From an uncultured Pelagibacteraceae bacterium (GTDB lineage Bacteria > Pseudomonadota > Alphaproteobacteria > Pelagibacterales > Pelagibacteraceae): a stretch of DNA of 64,000 nt. Where the stretch lies: contig CACGGJ010000001.1 in NCBI GenBank assembly GCA_902572515.1, forward strand, positions 62,001 through 126,000, written 5' to 3'. Below the pieces are notes generated by a model. It was not told the origin of the DNA, did not search any database, and saw nothing but the letters and a program-made list of their open reading frames with translations. Position numbers and translations under genes: made by a program. Below, in pieces: positions 1-8,068 of the stretch (positions are counted from its first letter, which is position 1; every line of letters begins with the position of its first letter).

Positions 1-11
1 TCCGACCATCT
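1..11 (+). tRNA. possible 3' terminal fragment of a tRNA truncated by the window edge
   Basis: Window opens with TCCGACCA, which looks like an acceptor strand plus CCA; rest of the gene is outside the window. Confidence 0.25.
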
Positions 12-14
12 TTT

Positions 15-296
15 ATGAAAAAAGCTATTATATACAATCCAAATAAAAATCCTATGCAATCTGGTTTAGCAAAAAGTGATAAATGGATTTTAGAATTTAA
101 AACAAAAAATCCAACAAAAAATCCTTTAATGGGTTGGGAGAGCTCATCTGACACCTATACAGAATTAAAATTAGAATTTTCTTCAAAGGAATTAGCAATT
201 AATTATGCAAAAAAAAAGAAAATAGATTTTGAATTAATTGAACCACGTAAAAGAAAAACTGTAAAAAAATCTTATGCTGATAATTTTTTAAAGTAA
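15..296 (+). CDS. NDUFS4-family (ETC complex I subunit) protein
   Basis: MKKAIIYNPNKNPMQSGLAKSDKWILEF...MGWESSSDT matches the short alphaproteobacterial NDUFS4-like family. Confidence 0.8.
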   Translation: MKKAIIYNPNKNPMQSGLAKSDKWILEFKTKNPTKNPLMGWESSSDTYTELKLEFSSKELAINYAKKKKIDFELIEPRKRKTVKKSYADNFLK

Positions 297-299
297 ATA

Positions 300-1292
300 A
301 TGTTTAGATTTTTTACACAACGAAATTGGTTTCTCTGGTCATGGTTTGGATCAGCAATTATTTTATCATCACTTTGGATACAGGTTAAAATTGATGTTAA
401 AATAAACGAGTGGTTTGGTGAATTTTACGACATGATACAAAAAGCATTAGGTGCACCAAATTCAATTACTATAGAAGAGTATTGGGCAAGCTTATTATCA
501 TTTATTACATTGGCTGCCATGTATGTAGGAGTTGCTGTAGTAGTCAGTTTTTTTACTTCACACTATTTGTTTAGATGGAGAACAGCAATGGTTGAGTGGT
601 ACCACAGTGTATATGACAAAGCTCGAAAAATAGAAGGAGCCGCACAAAGAGTACAAGAAGATACAATCAAATTTTCAAGAATAATGGAGTCGTTAGGCAC
701 AAGTTTAATTGAAGCATTAATGATCTTGATCGAGTTTATGCCTATATTATTTGGTCTAAGCATTGGAATACCTATTTTCTTTTTTGGCGATTGGGATTAT
801 GGCTTAATTGTTGGTGCATTGATCTGGTCTGTAGGAGGAACAATTTTTTTAATAGTGCTTGGGCTTATCCTGAGATTAGTTGGTGTTGAATACGATCTAC
901 AAAAAAAAGAAGCTGCCTATAGAAAAATTCTTGTAATAGCCGAAGATGATGGAACTGTAAGACCAAAAACTATTGAAGAATTATTTGATGGGGTAAGAAA
1001 TATTCATTTTTTAAGTTATATAAGGTACTTATATTTTAATATTGGGAGAATTGCCTATTTACAAGCTAATGTTTTATCAGCATATGTATTTTTAGCACCT
1101 GCAATTGTTGCTGGAGCTGTTACACTTGGTGTAATGCAACAAATAATAAGAGCATTTGGAAGAGTAGAGGGATCAATGCAGTATATTTTAAAAGCATGGC
1201 CTACAATCATAGAGCTTGCTAGTGTGTATAAACGTTTAAGAGAATTTGAGTCAAAGATCAATAATCCAGAGTCAATTGAAGAAAAAATTTAA
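300..1292 (+). CDS. SbmA/BacA-like inner-membrane peptide transporter
   Basis: MFRFFTQRNWFLWSWFGSAIIL...WINEWFGEFYD-type N-terminus, multi-TM, SbmA/BacA-like. Confidence 0.8.
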   Translation: MFRFFTQRNWFLWSWFGSAIILSSLWIQVKIDVKINEWFGEFYDMIQKALGAPNSITIEEYWASLLSFITLAAMYVGVAVVVSFFTSHYLFRWRTAMVEWYHSVYDKARKIEGAAQRVQEDTIKFSRIMESLGTSLIEALMILIEFMPILFGLSIGIPIFFFGDWDYGLIVGALIWSVGGTIFLIVLGLILRLVGVEYDLQKKEAAYRKILVIAEDDGTVRPKTIEELFDGVRNIHFLSYIRYLYFNIGRIAYLQANVLSAYVFLAPAIVAGAVTLGVMQQIIRAFGRVEGSMQYILKAWPTIIELASVYKRLREFESKINNPESIEEKI

Positions 1293-2233
1293 TGACCATT
1301 GACAAAAGTTTTATAGATCAATTTATAAATGTATCTTCAAAAGCAGCATTATCTTCTTCATATTTAGTTGGTAAAAAAGATAAAATTGCAGCTGATAAAG
1401 CTGCGGTCGATTCCATGAGATCTGAGTTAAATAAAATGAACATTCGGGGAGAAATAGTTATAGGTGAAGGCGAATTAGATGAAGCGCCTATGCTTTATAT
1501 TGGAGAGAAGGTTGGCAATAAAAATGGACCTGAACTAGATATTGCTGTTGATCCTTTGGAAGGAACAAATTTTGTTGCAAATAATCTTCCAGGTGCACTA
1601 TCAGTAATTGCTATTTCAGAAAAAAATAATTTATTAAATGCACCCGAAACGTATATGGAGAAAATTTCAACTAGAGTAACAGAAAAAAATGTAATTGATT
1701 TAGATTTCTCAGTTAAAAAAAATATTAGTAATTTAAGTGACTATTTAAATAAAAATCCTGAGAATGTTACCGCATGTATTCTCGATCGGCCTAGACATAC
1801 TAAAATAATTGATGAACTAAAACAATTAAAAGTTAAACTAAAATTAATTTCAGATGGTGATGTATCTGGAGCTTTATTAGTTACAGATAAAAGTCACAAA
1901 GTTGATATATTTTTGGGAATTGGAGGGGGGCCAGAAGGTGTATTAGCTGCTTCGGCTTTAGATTCTTTTGGCTGTAGTTTTCAAGGAAGATTTTTATTTG
2001 AAACTGATGAAGATAAATCTAGAGCAAAAAAAATGGGTATAAATGACCTAAAAAAAAAATATGAATTGAATGAAATAGTTTCTGGTGATTCTATTTTCTG
2101 TGCAACTGGTATTACTCCAGGTGATCTGGTTTCAGGAATAGAAATTCAGGGTAACGAATTTATTTCTGAGACTTTAGTCACACATAAATCATCTGGGCTA
2201 AAAAAAGTCATAAAACAGAAACAAAATATATAA
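1292..2233 (+). CDS. glpX: class II fructose-1,6-bisphosphatase
   Basis: GEIVIGEGELDEAPMLYIGEKVG, DPLEGTNFVA, GIGGGPEGVLAA motifs. Confidence 0.92.
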   Translation: MTIDKSFIDQFINVSSKAALSSSYLVGKKDKIAADKAAVDSMRSELNKMNIRGEIVIGEGELDEAPMLYIGEKVGNKNGPELDIAVDPLEGTNFVANNLPGALSVIAISEKNNLLNAPETYMEKISTRVTEKNVIDLDFSVKKNISNLSDYLNKNPENVTACILDRPRHTKIIDELKQLKVKLKLISDGDVSGALLVTDKSHKVDIFLGIGGGPEGVLAASALDSFGCSFQGRFLFETDEDKSRAKKMGINDLKKKYELNEIVSGDSIFCATGITPGDLVSGIEIQGNEFISETLVTHKSSGLKKVIKQKQNI

Positions 2234-2280
2234 TGATAAGCTTGATTAATTATTGATTTTACAATAAAAAGCAGCAATTC

Positions 2281-2355
2281 GGTCCCTTCGTCTATCGGTT
2301 AGGACACGTGGTTTTCATCCTCGAAAGAGGGGTTCGATTCCCCTAGGGACCGCCA
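2281..2355 (+). tRNA. tRNA-Glu (anticodon TTC)
   Basis: Cloverleaf: GGTCCCT...AGGGACC acceptor, GGTTCGATTCC T-arm, TTC anticodon in GTTTTCATCC, encoded GCCA end. Confidence 0.95.
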
Positions 2356-2360
2356 AAAAA

Positions 2361-2621
2361 ATGTACCATTATGTATATATTCTCAAAACTTTAGATGGAT
2401 ATTTAAATAAAACATATGTTGGTTATTCAATAGACGTTAATTCAAGATTAAAAAAACACAATTCATCAAAAGGAGCAAAGGCTACCAGAGGCTATAAATG
2501 GAAAATAATTTATAAAAAAAGGTTTTTGTCTAAATCTGAAGCTCTATCCTTTGAATATTTGCTTAAAAAGGATAGAAAAAAAAGATCATCCATATTAAAA
2601 AGAATAAAAAGTAGTATATGA
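2361..2621 (+). CDS. GIY-YIG nuclease domain protein
   Basis: YHYVYILKTLDGYLNKTYVGYSIDVNSRLKKHN: GIY-YIG (UPF0213-like) signature. Confidence 0.85.
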   Translation: MYHYVYILKTLDGYLNKTYVGYSIDVNSRLKKHNSSKGAKATRGYKWKIIYKKRFLSKSEALSFEYLLKKDRKKRSSILKRIKSSI

Positions 2622-4723
2622 AAATAGCAACAATACTTCCGTACAAAGAAAATTATACTTTATCTAAAGCACAAGCAGCTGCTATATGGGTCTGTGATTT
2701 TTTTAAGTTTTCAAAATACCAAGATACAAATTATATATTTGGTAATACAAATACAAAAGATTATTTAACAAAAAATTATACAAATATTAATATAAGCAAT
2801 CTTAAGTCTAAACTATCAAGTACAACTAAAGAATATTGTAAAAATATAATAGCTAAAATTAAAGATGAAAATTTTGATATTATCGAAATCCATAATAGAC
2901 CATTAATCTTTAATTATTTAAAAAAAGAAATTAATTCAAAATATATTTTATATTTCCATAACGATCCATTATCAATGAACGGATCAAAGACGTCAAATGA
3001 GAGGTTAAATTTACTTATAGGTTTAGATAAAATAGTATTTGTAAGTAAATGGGTCCAAGATAGATTTTTTATAGATTTAGATAAAAAACTTTCAGACAAA
3101 ACTGAAATTGTTTACCCGAGTATCCATAAAATAAATAAACTAAATAAAAAAGATAAAAAAATTACATTTGTTGGCAAGCTAAACACATCAAAAGGTTATG
3201 ACATTTATAAAGATGCAATAACTAAAGTACTAGATGAGTATAAAGAATGGAAAGCTTATTCTATTGGAGACGAGGACAGAAAAAGACCTGTTATCAATCA
3301 CCAAAATCATAAAGAATTAGGTTTTCTTAAACATAAAGAAGTTTTGAAATTCTTAAATAAATCAGAAATTGCGGTTGTACCATCAAGATGGGAAGAGCCT
3401 TTTGGTAGAACTGCTCTAGAATCATCATCAAGGGCATGTGCAACTATTATATCTAATAGAGGTGGTTTGCCTGAAACTACAGACCACTGTATTATTTTGA
3501 AAAAATTAAATTCAAAAGAACTATATAAAGAAATTAAAAAATTAATTTTAAATCCAAAATTAAGAAAAAAAATACAAAATAGCGGTTTTAGGAATATTAA
3601 ACATCTTGTTAAAAATAATTCTGAATTTATAGATAGAATCAGAGACAGTTTAATTCAAAATTTTAGCCTTAATTACATAAGAAATAAATTAAGAATTATA
3701 AACATATACAATACTGGACAAAAAAATTTTCATAGACTTTACAATATTTCATTAGGGAAGAAATTTACAAATGGTTTCATTAGGAACGGACATGATGTTC
3801 TAGAAATTAGTGATCGCGATTACATTAGACAAAATAGAAATATATTCCAAGCTAAAAACATTGATAAATTTCAAGATTATTTAGTTAACACATCAAAAAA
3901 TTATAATCCTGACTTAATTTTTTTTGGTCATACACAAAATATATCAACTGAAACCATTAAAGAATTCAAAAACCTAAATGAGAACTTAATAATTTCTCAA
4001 TGGAACGAAGATCCAGTTATGAAAAGTTTAAATTATTCTAAAAAAAATATAGAAAATATAAATAAATATTCAGAAATAGTAGATCATAATTTTGTAACAA
4101 CACACCCAAGTGTTATAAAAAAACAAAAAATTAATATAAAAAATCTTCATTTTTTATTTATTCCGGTAGATAAAAATATTGAATGTTTTGATGTTTCAAA
4201 AAAAAATCCGATTAAAGACTTATTTTATGCAATGAGTCATGGTGTTAATAGAGCAACATTAAAAAAAGGTAAAAATGACTCAAGAATACATTTTCTAAAT
4301 AATCTAATAAAAAAATTAGAAAACATTGATTATGATTTTTATGGTTTCCAGAACAAAGAACCTATATGGGGTAACGATTTTTATAAAGCATTAATTAATT
4401 CAAAAATGGGATTAAATTTAAGTAGAGGTCTTCCAACAAAACATTACTCAAGTAACAGAATTGCATCTTTAATGGGCAATGGACTACTAACATTTGTTGA
4501 TAGAAAAACTGAACTAGATGATATGTTTAATAAGAACGAAATAGTGATTTACGAAAGCATAAATGATTTAACAAATAAGATTAATTTTTACAAAAAAAAT
4601 GATAATTTAAGACGTAAGATAGGATCAGCTGGTCGAAAAAAATATTTTAAATTATTTAATGAACTAAAAACTACAAAATATATTATAGATAAATCTTTAG
4701 GTAAGGACGTTAATCTTTATTGA
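2618..4723 (+). CDS. two-domain glycosyltransferase (GT4-like N-half, CgeB-like C-half)
   Basis: N-half: FVGKLNTSKGYDIY, VPSRWEEPFGRTALESSSRACATIISNRGGLPE (GT4-like). C-half: second GT-B-like region with LNLSRGLPTKHYSSNRIASLMGNGLLTFVDRKTELDDMF (CgeB/Glyco_trans_1_2-like). Confidence 0.8.
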   Translation: MKIATILPYKENYTLSKAQAAAIWVCDFFKFSKYQDTNYIFGNTNTKDYLTKNYTNINISNLKSKLSSTTKEYCKNIIAKIKDENFDIIEIHNRPLIFNYLKKEINSKYILYFHNDPLSMNGSKTSNERLNLLIGLDKIVFVSKWVQDRFFIDLDKKLSDKTEIVYPSIHKINKLNKKDKKITFVGKLNTSKGYDIYKDAITKVLDEYKEWKAYSIGDEDRKRPVINHQNHKELGFLKHKEVLKFLNKSEIAVVPSRWEEPFGRTALESSSRACATIISNRGGLPETTDHCIILKKLNSKELYKEIKKLILNPKLRKKIQNSGFRNIKHLVKNNSEFIDRIRDSLIQNFSLNYIRNKLRIINIYNTGQKNFHRLYNISLGKKFTNGFIRNGHDVLEISDRDYIRQNRNIFQAKNIDKFQDYLVNTSKNYNPDLIFFGHTQNISTETIKEFKNLNENLIISQWNEDPVMKSLNYSKKNIENINKYSEIVDHNFVTTHPSVIKKQKINIKNLHFLFIPVDKNIECFDVSKKNPIKDLFYAMSHGVNRATLKKGKNDSRIHFLNNLIKKLENIDYDFYGFQNKEPIWGNDFYKALINSKMGLNLSRGLPTKHYSSNRIASLMGNGLLTFVDRKTELDDMFNKNEIVIYESINDLTNKINFYKKNDNLRRKIGSAGRKKYFKLFNELKTTKYIIDKSLGKDVNLY

Positions 4724-5568
4724 TGAAAATCTCTATTATAGTTCCTACTTTTAATAATTTAAATTATCTTAATTTTTTTTTATCATCGTTAAAAAAAAAT
4801 TCATTATATGAACATCAAATAATACTACATATTAATGACGGTTCAGATGGTACTCTGAATTTTGCAAAAGAGAATAAATTATTATATACGCACAGCACAA
4901 ATAATATTGGTTTATGCAGCTCTTTAAATAAAGCTGCTAAGTTGGCCAATTCAAATTATATTCTTTATGCTCATGATGATATGTTTTTTTGTAAAAATTG
5001 GGATCTATATTTAGAAAATGAAATTAACAAATTTCCAGATAATTTATTTTATTTAACTGGCACAAATGTATCAGTTAATAACGGACTCATAAACTTTGAT
5101 TGTGGATCAACTCCAGAGAAGTTTGATGAAAAAAAATTTGATGAATTCTGTAAAAATGATTTAAGTAAAGATTTGCAAGGATCTCATTGGGCACCTCATT
5201 TAATTCATAAAGATTTATGGAAAAGGATAGGGGGATTTAGTGAGGAATTTAATCCAGGAGATGGTTCAGATCCTGATTTTTGTATGAAGTTATGGAACAA
5301 AAATGTTAGGGTTTTTAAAACAATTTCAAAATTCAAAGTATATCATTTTAGTTCTGTAACAACTCGAAAAGGGATGATTAAATTGAATAATGGGACCAAA
5401 AGATTCACACTTAAATATGGGTTTAATCCAAGATATTTTCGAAAATATTATTTAAAAGGTGATGGTTCTAATGCTTACAATGGTCCATTAAATAATCCAA
5501 AGATGAATTTTGAAATGTTTATAGATTACTTAATTAATAAACTTAAATTTATTTACTATAAGATTTAA
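4720..5568 (+). CDS. glycosyltransferase family 2 protein
   Basis: ISIIVPTFNNLNYLNFFLSSL...NDGSDG...YILYAHDDMFF...WKRIGGFSEEFNPGDGSDPDFCMKL. Confidence 0.88.
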   Translation: MMKISIIVPTFNNLNYLNFFLSSLKKNSLYEHQIILHINDGSDGTLNFAKENKLLYTHSTNNIGLCSSLNKAAKLANSNYILYAHDDMFFCKNWDLYLENEINKFPDNLFYLTGTNVSVNNGLINFDCGSTPEKFDEKKFDEFCKNDLSKDLQGSHWAPHLIHKDLWKRIGGFSEEFNPGDGSDPDFCMKLWNKNVRVFKTISKFKVYHFSSVTTRKGMIKLNNGTKRFTLKYGFNPRYFRKYYLKGDGSNAYNGPLNNPKMNFEMFIDYLINKLKFIYYKI

Positions 5569-5572
5569 AATA

Positions 5573-6472
5573 ATGGACAGAATTATAATTGCAAAAATCT
5601 CTGAAGGATTAGGAAATCAATTATTTATGTATGCAAATGCTTATACAATTTCAAGAAAATTTGATCTCAATTTATGTTTAGATCCATACAGTGGATACTA
5701 TAAAAATAATATTAGATCATATATGCTTAATAATTTTAATATATCATCTAAAATAGCAACGTCTGAGTGGATATTTTCTAACAATTATAGGAATTTAATA
5801 AAAAAAATTAAAATTAAATGCGATTTTTTTAAAAAAAAAAAATCTTTTTTATTTGAATCAAAAAATAAAAATAAATTTACAAAATTTAGTTCTATTAAAT
5901 TAGATAATTTTAATGATCAAATTTATATTGATGGCAACTTTGAGTCAGAAAAATATTTCTCAGATTATAGAAATGATCTTTTAAATGAATTCTCATTTAA
6001 AAAAGATATGAGTAATAATAAATACCTAGATATTATTAGGAAGCATAATGTTGTCTCGATAAGTATTAGACAAAATCGATACTCTGAAAGAATGAACAAT
6101 AAGTTTGACCAACATTCAATTAGTAAATCTCAAGATTTTGTTGCTAAAACTGTAGATTATATTTATCAAGCAATTAAGTTAATTTCATCTAAAGTAAATA
6201 ATCCAAAATTTCTTTTATGGAGTAATGATTTTACAGGTCTTGAACAATATTTTCCAACTAATGAATTTTTATATGTAATTAATCCAGAAGATAAAATTTT
6301 AAATGATTTTTATTTATTAACACAGTGTAAATATTTCATTGTTGGTCCGTCGACATTTAGTTGGTGGGGAGCTTGGTTATCTAATAATGAAAGTAAAATA
6401 TGTATTAGACCTAAAAATATTAATCCTTCAAATAATATTGATTTTTGGCCTGAGTCTTGGATATCAATTTAA
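5573..6472 (+). CDS. GT11-like (alpha-1,2-fucosyltransferase family) glycosyltransferase
   Basis: IIAKISEGLGNQLFMYANAYTISRKF N-terminus and GPSTFSWWGAWLS C-terminal motif. Confidence 0.8.
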   Translation: MDRIIIAKISEGLGNQLFMYANAYTISRKFDLNLCLDPYSGYYKNNIRSYMLNNFNISSKIATSEWIFSNNYRNLIKKIKIKCDFFKKKKSFLFESKNKNKFTKFSSIKLDNFNDQIYIDGNFESEKYFSDYRNDLLNEFSFKKDMSNNKYLDIIRKHNVVSISIRQNRYSERMNNKFDQHSISKSQDFVAKTVDYIYQAIKLISSKVNNPKFLLWSNDFTGLEQYFPTNEFLYVINPEDKILNDFYLLTQCKYFIVGPSTFSWWGAWLSNNESKICIRPKNINPSNNIDFWPESWISI

Positions 6473-6490
6473 TTTTTTTTTAAATTAAAT
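6467..6490. terminator. AT-only inverted repeat between convergent genes (candidate bidirectional terminator)
   Basis: ATTTAATTT-TTTTTT-AAATTAAAT, perfect 9-bp arms between the GT11 and integrase stop codons; AT-only, so weak. Confidence 0.35.
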
Positions 6491-7438
6491 CTTTATTTTG
6501 TTTAATGCATTATTTTTAAATATATTTGCCTCTTTAATATATCTCCTAACCATTTGTGTTGATTTATGACCTGTCATGGCCATTATACTTCGCTCATCAG
6601 CACCAGAGTCTGCGGCAACTGTAGCAAAACCTGACCTTAAACTATGACCAGCGAAATTTTTATTTTCAATACCTGCTATATTTAAATATTTTTTCATTAA
6701 TAAAACTACTGATTGGTCAGTTAATCTTTTATCTGTTAAGGATAAACCTTTCGAAAATCTTCTAAAAATCGGTCCAGTTTTAATATTCGATATCTTTAAC
6801 CATTTTTGTAATGTTTTAACAGGACAAAAAATTTCATTATAGAAATAGGGTAGTCCTTTAATCATTCCTTCACCATACTGATCAGTTTTAGATCTTTTAA
6901 TAGAGATTTTAAGACCCTCAGGAACAAATTCTAAATCCTCATGGTCAATTGAAATAAGTTCAGTTCTTCGAAATCCACCTCCAAACCCAATCAAAATTAT
7001 TGATTTGTCTCTCAACTTCTTAATATCATCAATTTTTTGTTGATTTATTACATTAATTATGGATTTTAAATGATTGATTAATAATGGTTTTTTACCTTTT
7101 TGAATGCTACCTTTTACCCTTCTAATTCCCATTAAATTTTCAACAATGATAGGATGTTTTGTATCTAAATAATGGCCTTTTAGCTTATGAACCATACTTA
7201 TAGACACGAGTCTTCTTCGTAATGTGCTTATTTTTGAATTTTTAGAGAGGTGGGTTAAATACAATGAAACAATTTTTGGTTCCGTTGGTAATGAATTTAA
7301 GCCGTGTTTTGAACAAAATAAACCAAAATCTTTAAAGTCAGACTTATAAGCTTTTAAAGTATTATTTGCCTTAGAGTTTTTTAAGTTATTTAAAGTTGCC
7401 TCATGAAGCAATTTTAAGTCTGTTGTTAGCTCATTCAT
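6485..7438 (-). CDS. tyrosine recombinase / integrase
   Basis: Catalytic set present: R in GGGFRRTELISI, K in ISIKRSKTDQ, HSLRSG, GHKS, Tyr in MVRRYIKEA; N-terminal SAM-like DNA-binding region. Confidence 0.92.
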   Translation of the reverse strand: MNELTTDLKLLHEATLNNLKNSKANNTLKAYKSDFKDFGLFCSKHGLNSLPTEPKIVSLYLTHLSKNSKISTLRRRLVSISMVHKLKGHYLDTKHPIIVENLMGIRRVKGSIQKGKKPLLINHLKSIINVINQQKIDDIKKLRDKSIILIGFGGGFRRTELISIDHEDLEFVPEGLKISIKRSKTDQYGEGMIKGLPYFYNEIFCPVKTLQKWLKISNIKTGPIFRRFSKGLSLTDKRLTDQSVVLLMKKYLNIAGIENKNFAGHSLRSGFATVAADSGADERSIMAMTGHKSTQMVRRYIKEANIFKNNALNKIKI

Positions 7439-7440
7439 AT

Positions 7441-7477
7441 TATTACTATCGATAACAATTAATTATCGTTAGTAATA
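7441..7477. repeat. near-perfect inverted repeat abutting integrase start codon (candidate recombinase or operator site)
   Basis: T-ATTACTATCGATAA | CAATTAA | TTATCGTTAGTAAT-A: 15-bp arms, one mismatch, 7-bp spacer. Confidence 0.7.
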
Positions 7478-7555
7478 TATCAAGTGTTTTATAATGTCAA
7501 ATAAAATAATTTATTAATTTAAAAGACAATTAATGACATTGCGAGAACAGCAAGT

Positions 7556-7744
7556 ATGAAATATTATTTAAAGATGGGCATAGACGGAGTAATTGAACCG
7601 ATATATTTCTTAATAACATCAATTGGTTTTGCGTTATTAAGCTTTATTAATTATAAAAAATCTGGAAAAACTTTGGAAACTATTTATCTTTCCATTTTAA
7701 CTATTTTTTTTATAGTTTGCTTTATTATTTTAAATTTTTATTAA
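7556..7744 (+). CDS. small hypothetical membrane protein (62 aa)
   Basis: ORF with two hydrophobic segments (VIEPIYFLITSIGFALLSFI; TIYLSILTIFFIVCFIILNF). Confidence 0.45.
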   Translation: MKYYLKMGIDGVIEPIYFLITSIGFALLSFINYKKSGKTLETIYLSILTIFFIVCFIILNFY

Positions 7745-8013
7745 TGAAAGGCACTAAATTTCAATTAAAAGTCTGGAAATATCTTGAAACTATACCAAAA
7801 GGTACTGTCAAAACCTATAAGCAGGTAGCAATTGCAATAAAAAGACCTAAATCAGCCCGTGCTGTAGCTAATGCATGTGGAAAAAACCCTTATCCGCCCA
7901 AAATACCGTGTCATAGAGTAATTCGGTCCGATGGAGGCCTTGGTGGATACTCAGGCAGAGGTGGAATTAAGACAAAACTGCGTTTATTGAGATCTGAAAA
8001 AGTTGATATTTAG
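7744..8013 (+). CDS. minimal methylated-DNA--protein-cysteine methyltransferase-domain protein
   Basis: KGTKFQLKVWKYLETIPKGTVKTYKQVA...ARAVANACGKNP...IPCHRVIRSDGGLGGYSGG-type; PCHR Cys retained. Start moved from 7717 to the ATG at 7744. Confidence 0.85.
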   Translation: MKGTKFQLKVWKYLETIPKGTVKTYKQVAIAIKRPKSARAVANACGKNPYPPKIPCHRVIRSDGGLGGYSGRGGIKTKLRLLRSEKVDI

Positions 8014-8068
8014 TGGCTTTTTTGGCCTATTTTATGGTCAAAAACACTAAAAAAATCAACGTTTTTTC
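7996..8068 (+). terminator. extended nested hairpin at the 3' end of the MGMT-domain gene
   Basis: Outer GAAAAAGTTGAT (7996-8007) / ATCAACGTTTTTTC (8055-8068); inner AGTGGCTTTTTTGGCC (8012-8027) / GGTCAAAAACACT (8036-8048). Confidence 0.5.

Noticed and set aside
563-763. Antisense ORFs over real genes (e.g. 563-763 -, 1055-1261 -, 11154-11426 +, 20201-20458 +, 33398-33730 +, 49138-49410 +)
   Set aside because: They lie opposite well-supported conserved genes, show no recognisable family and look like shadow ORFs from codon bias.
5831-5842. 12-A homopolymer inside the GT11-like gene as a phase-variation (contingency) tract
   Set aside because: Runs of comparable length occur in housekeeping genes here (e.g. 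11 A in pyrB near 52607-52617), so the tract is not distinctive for this AT-rich genome without population indel data.
7493-7540. AATGTCA ... TGACATT inverted repeat downstream of the integrase site
   Set aside because: Only 7-bp arms separated by ~34 AT-rich nt; not convincing as a second recombination site.
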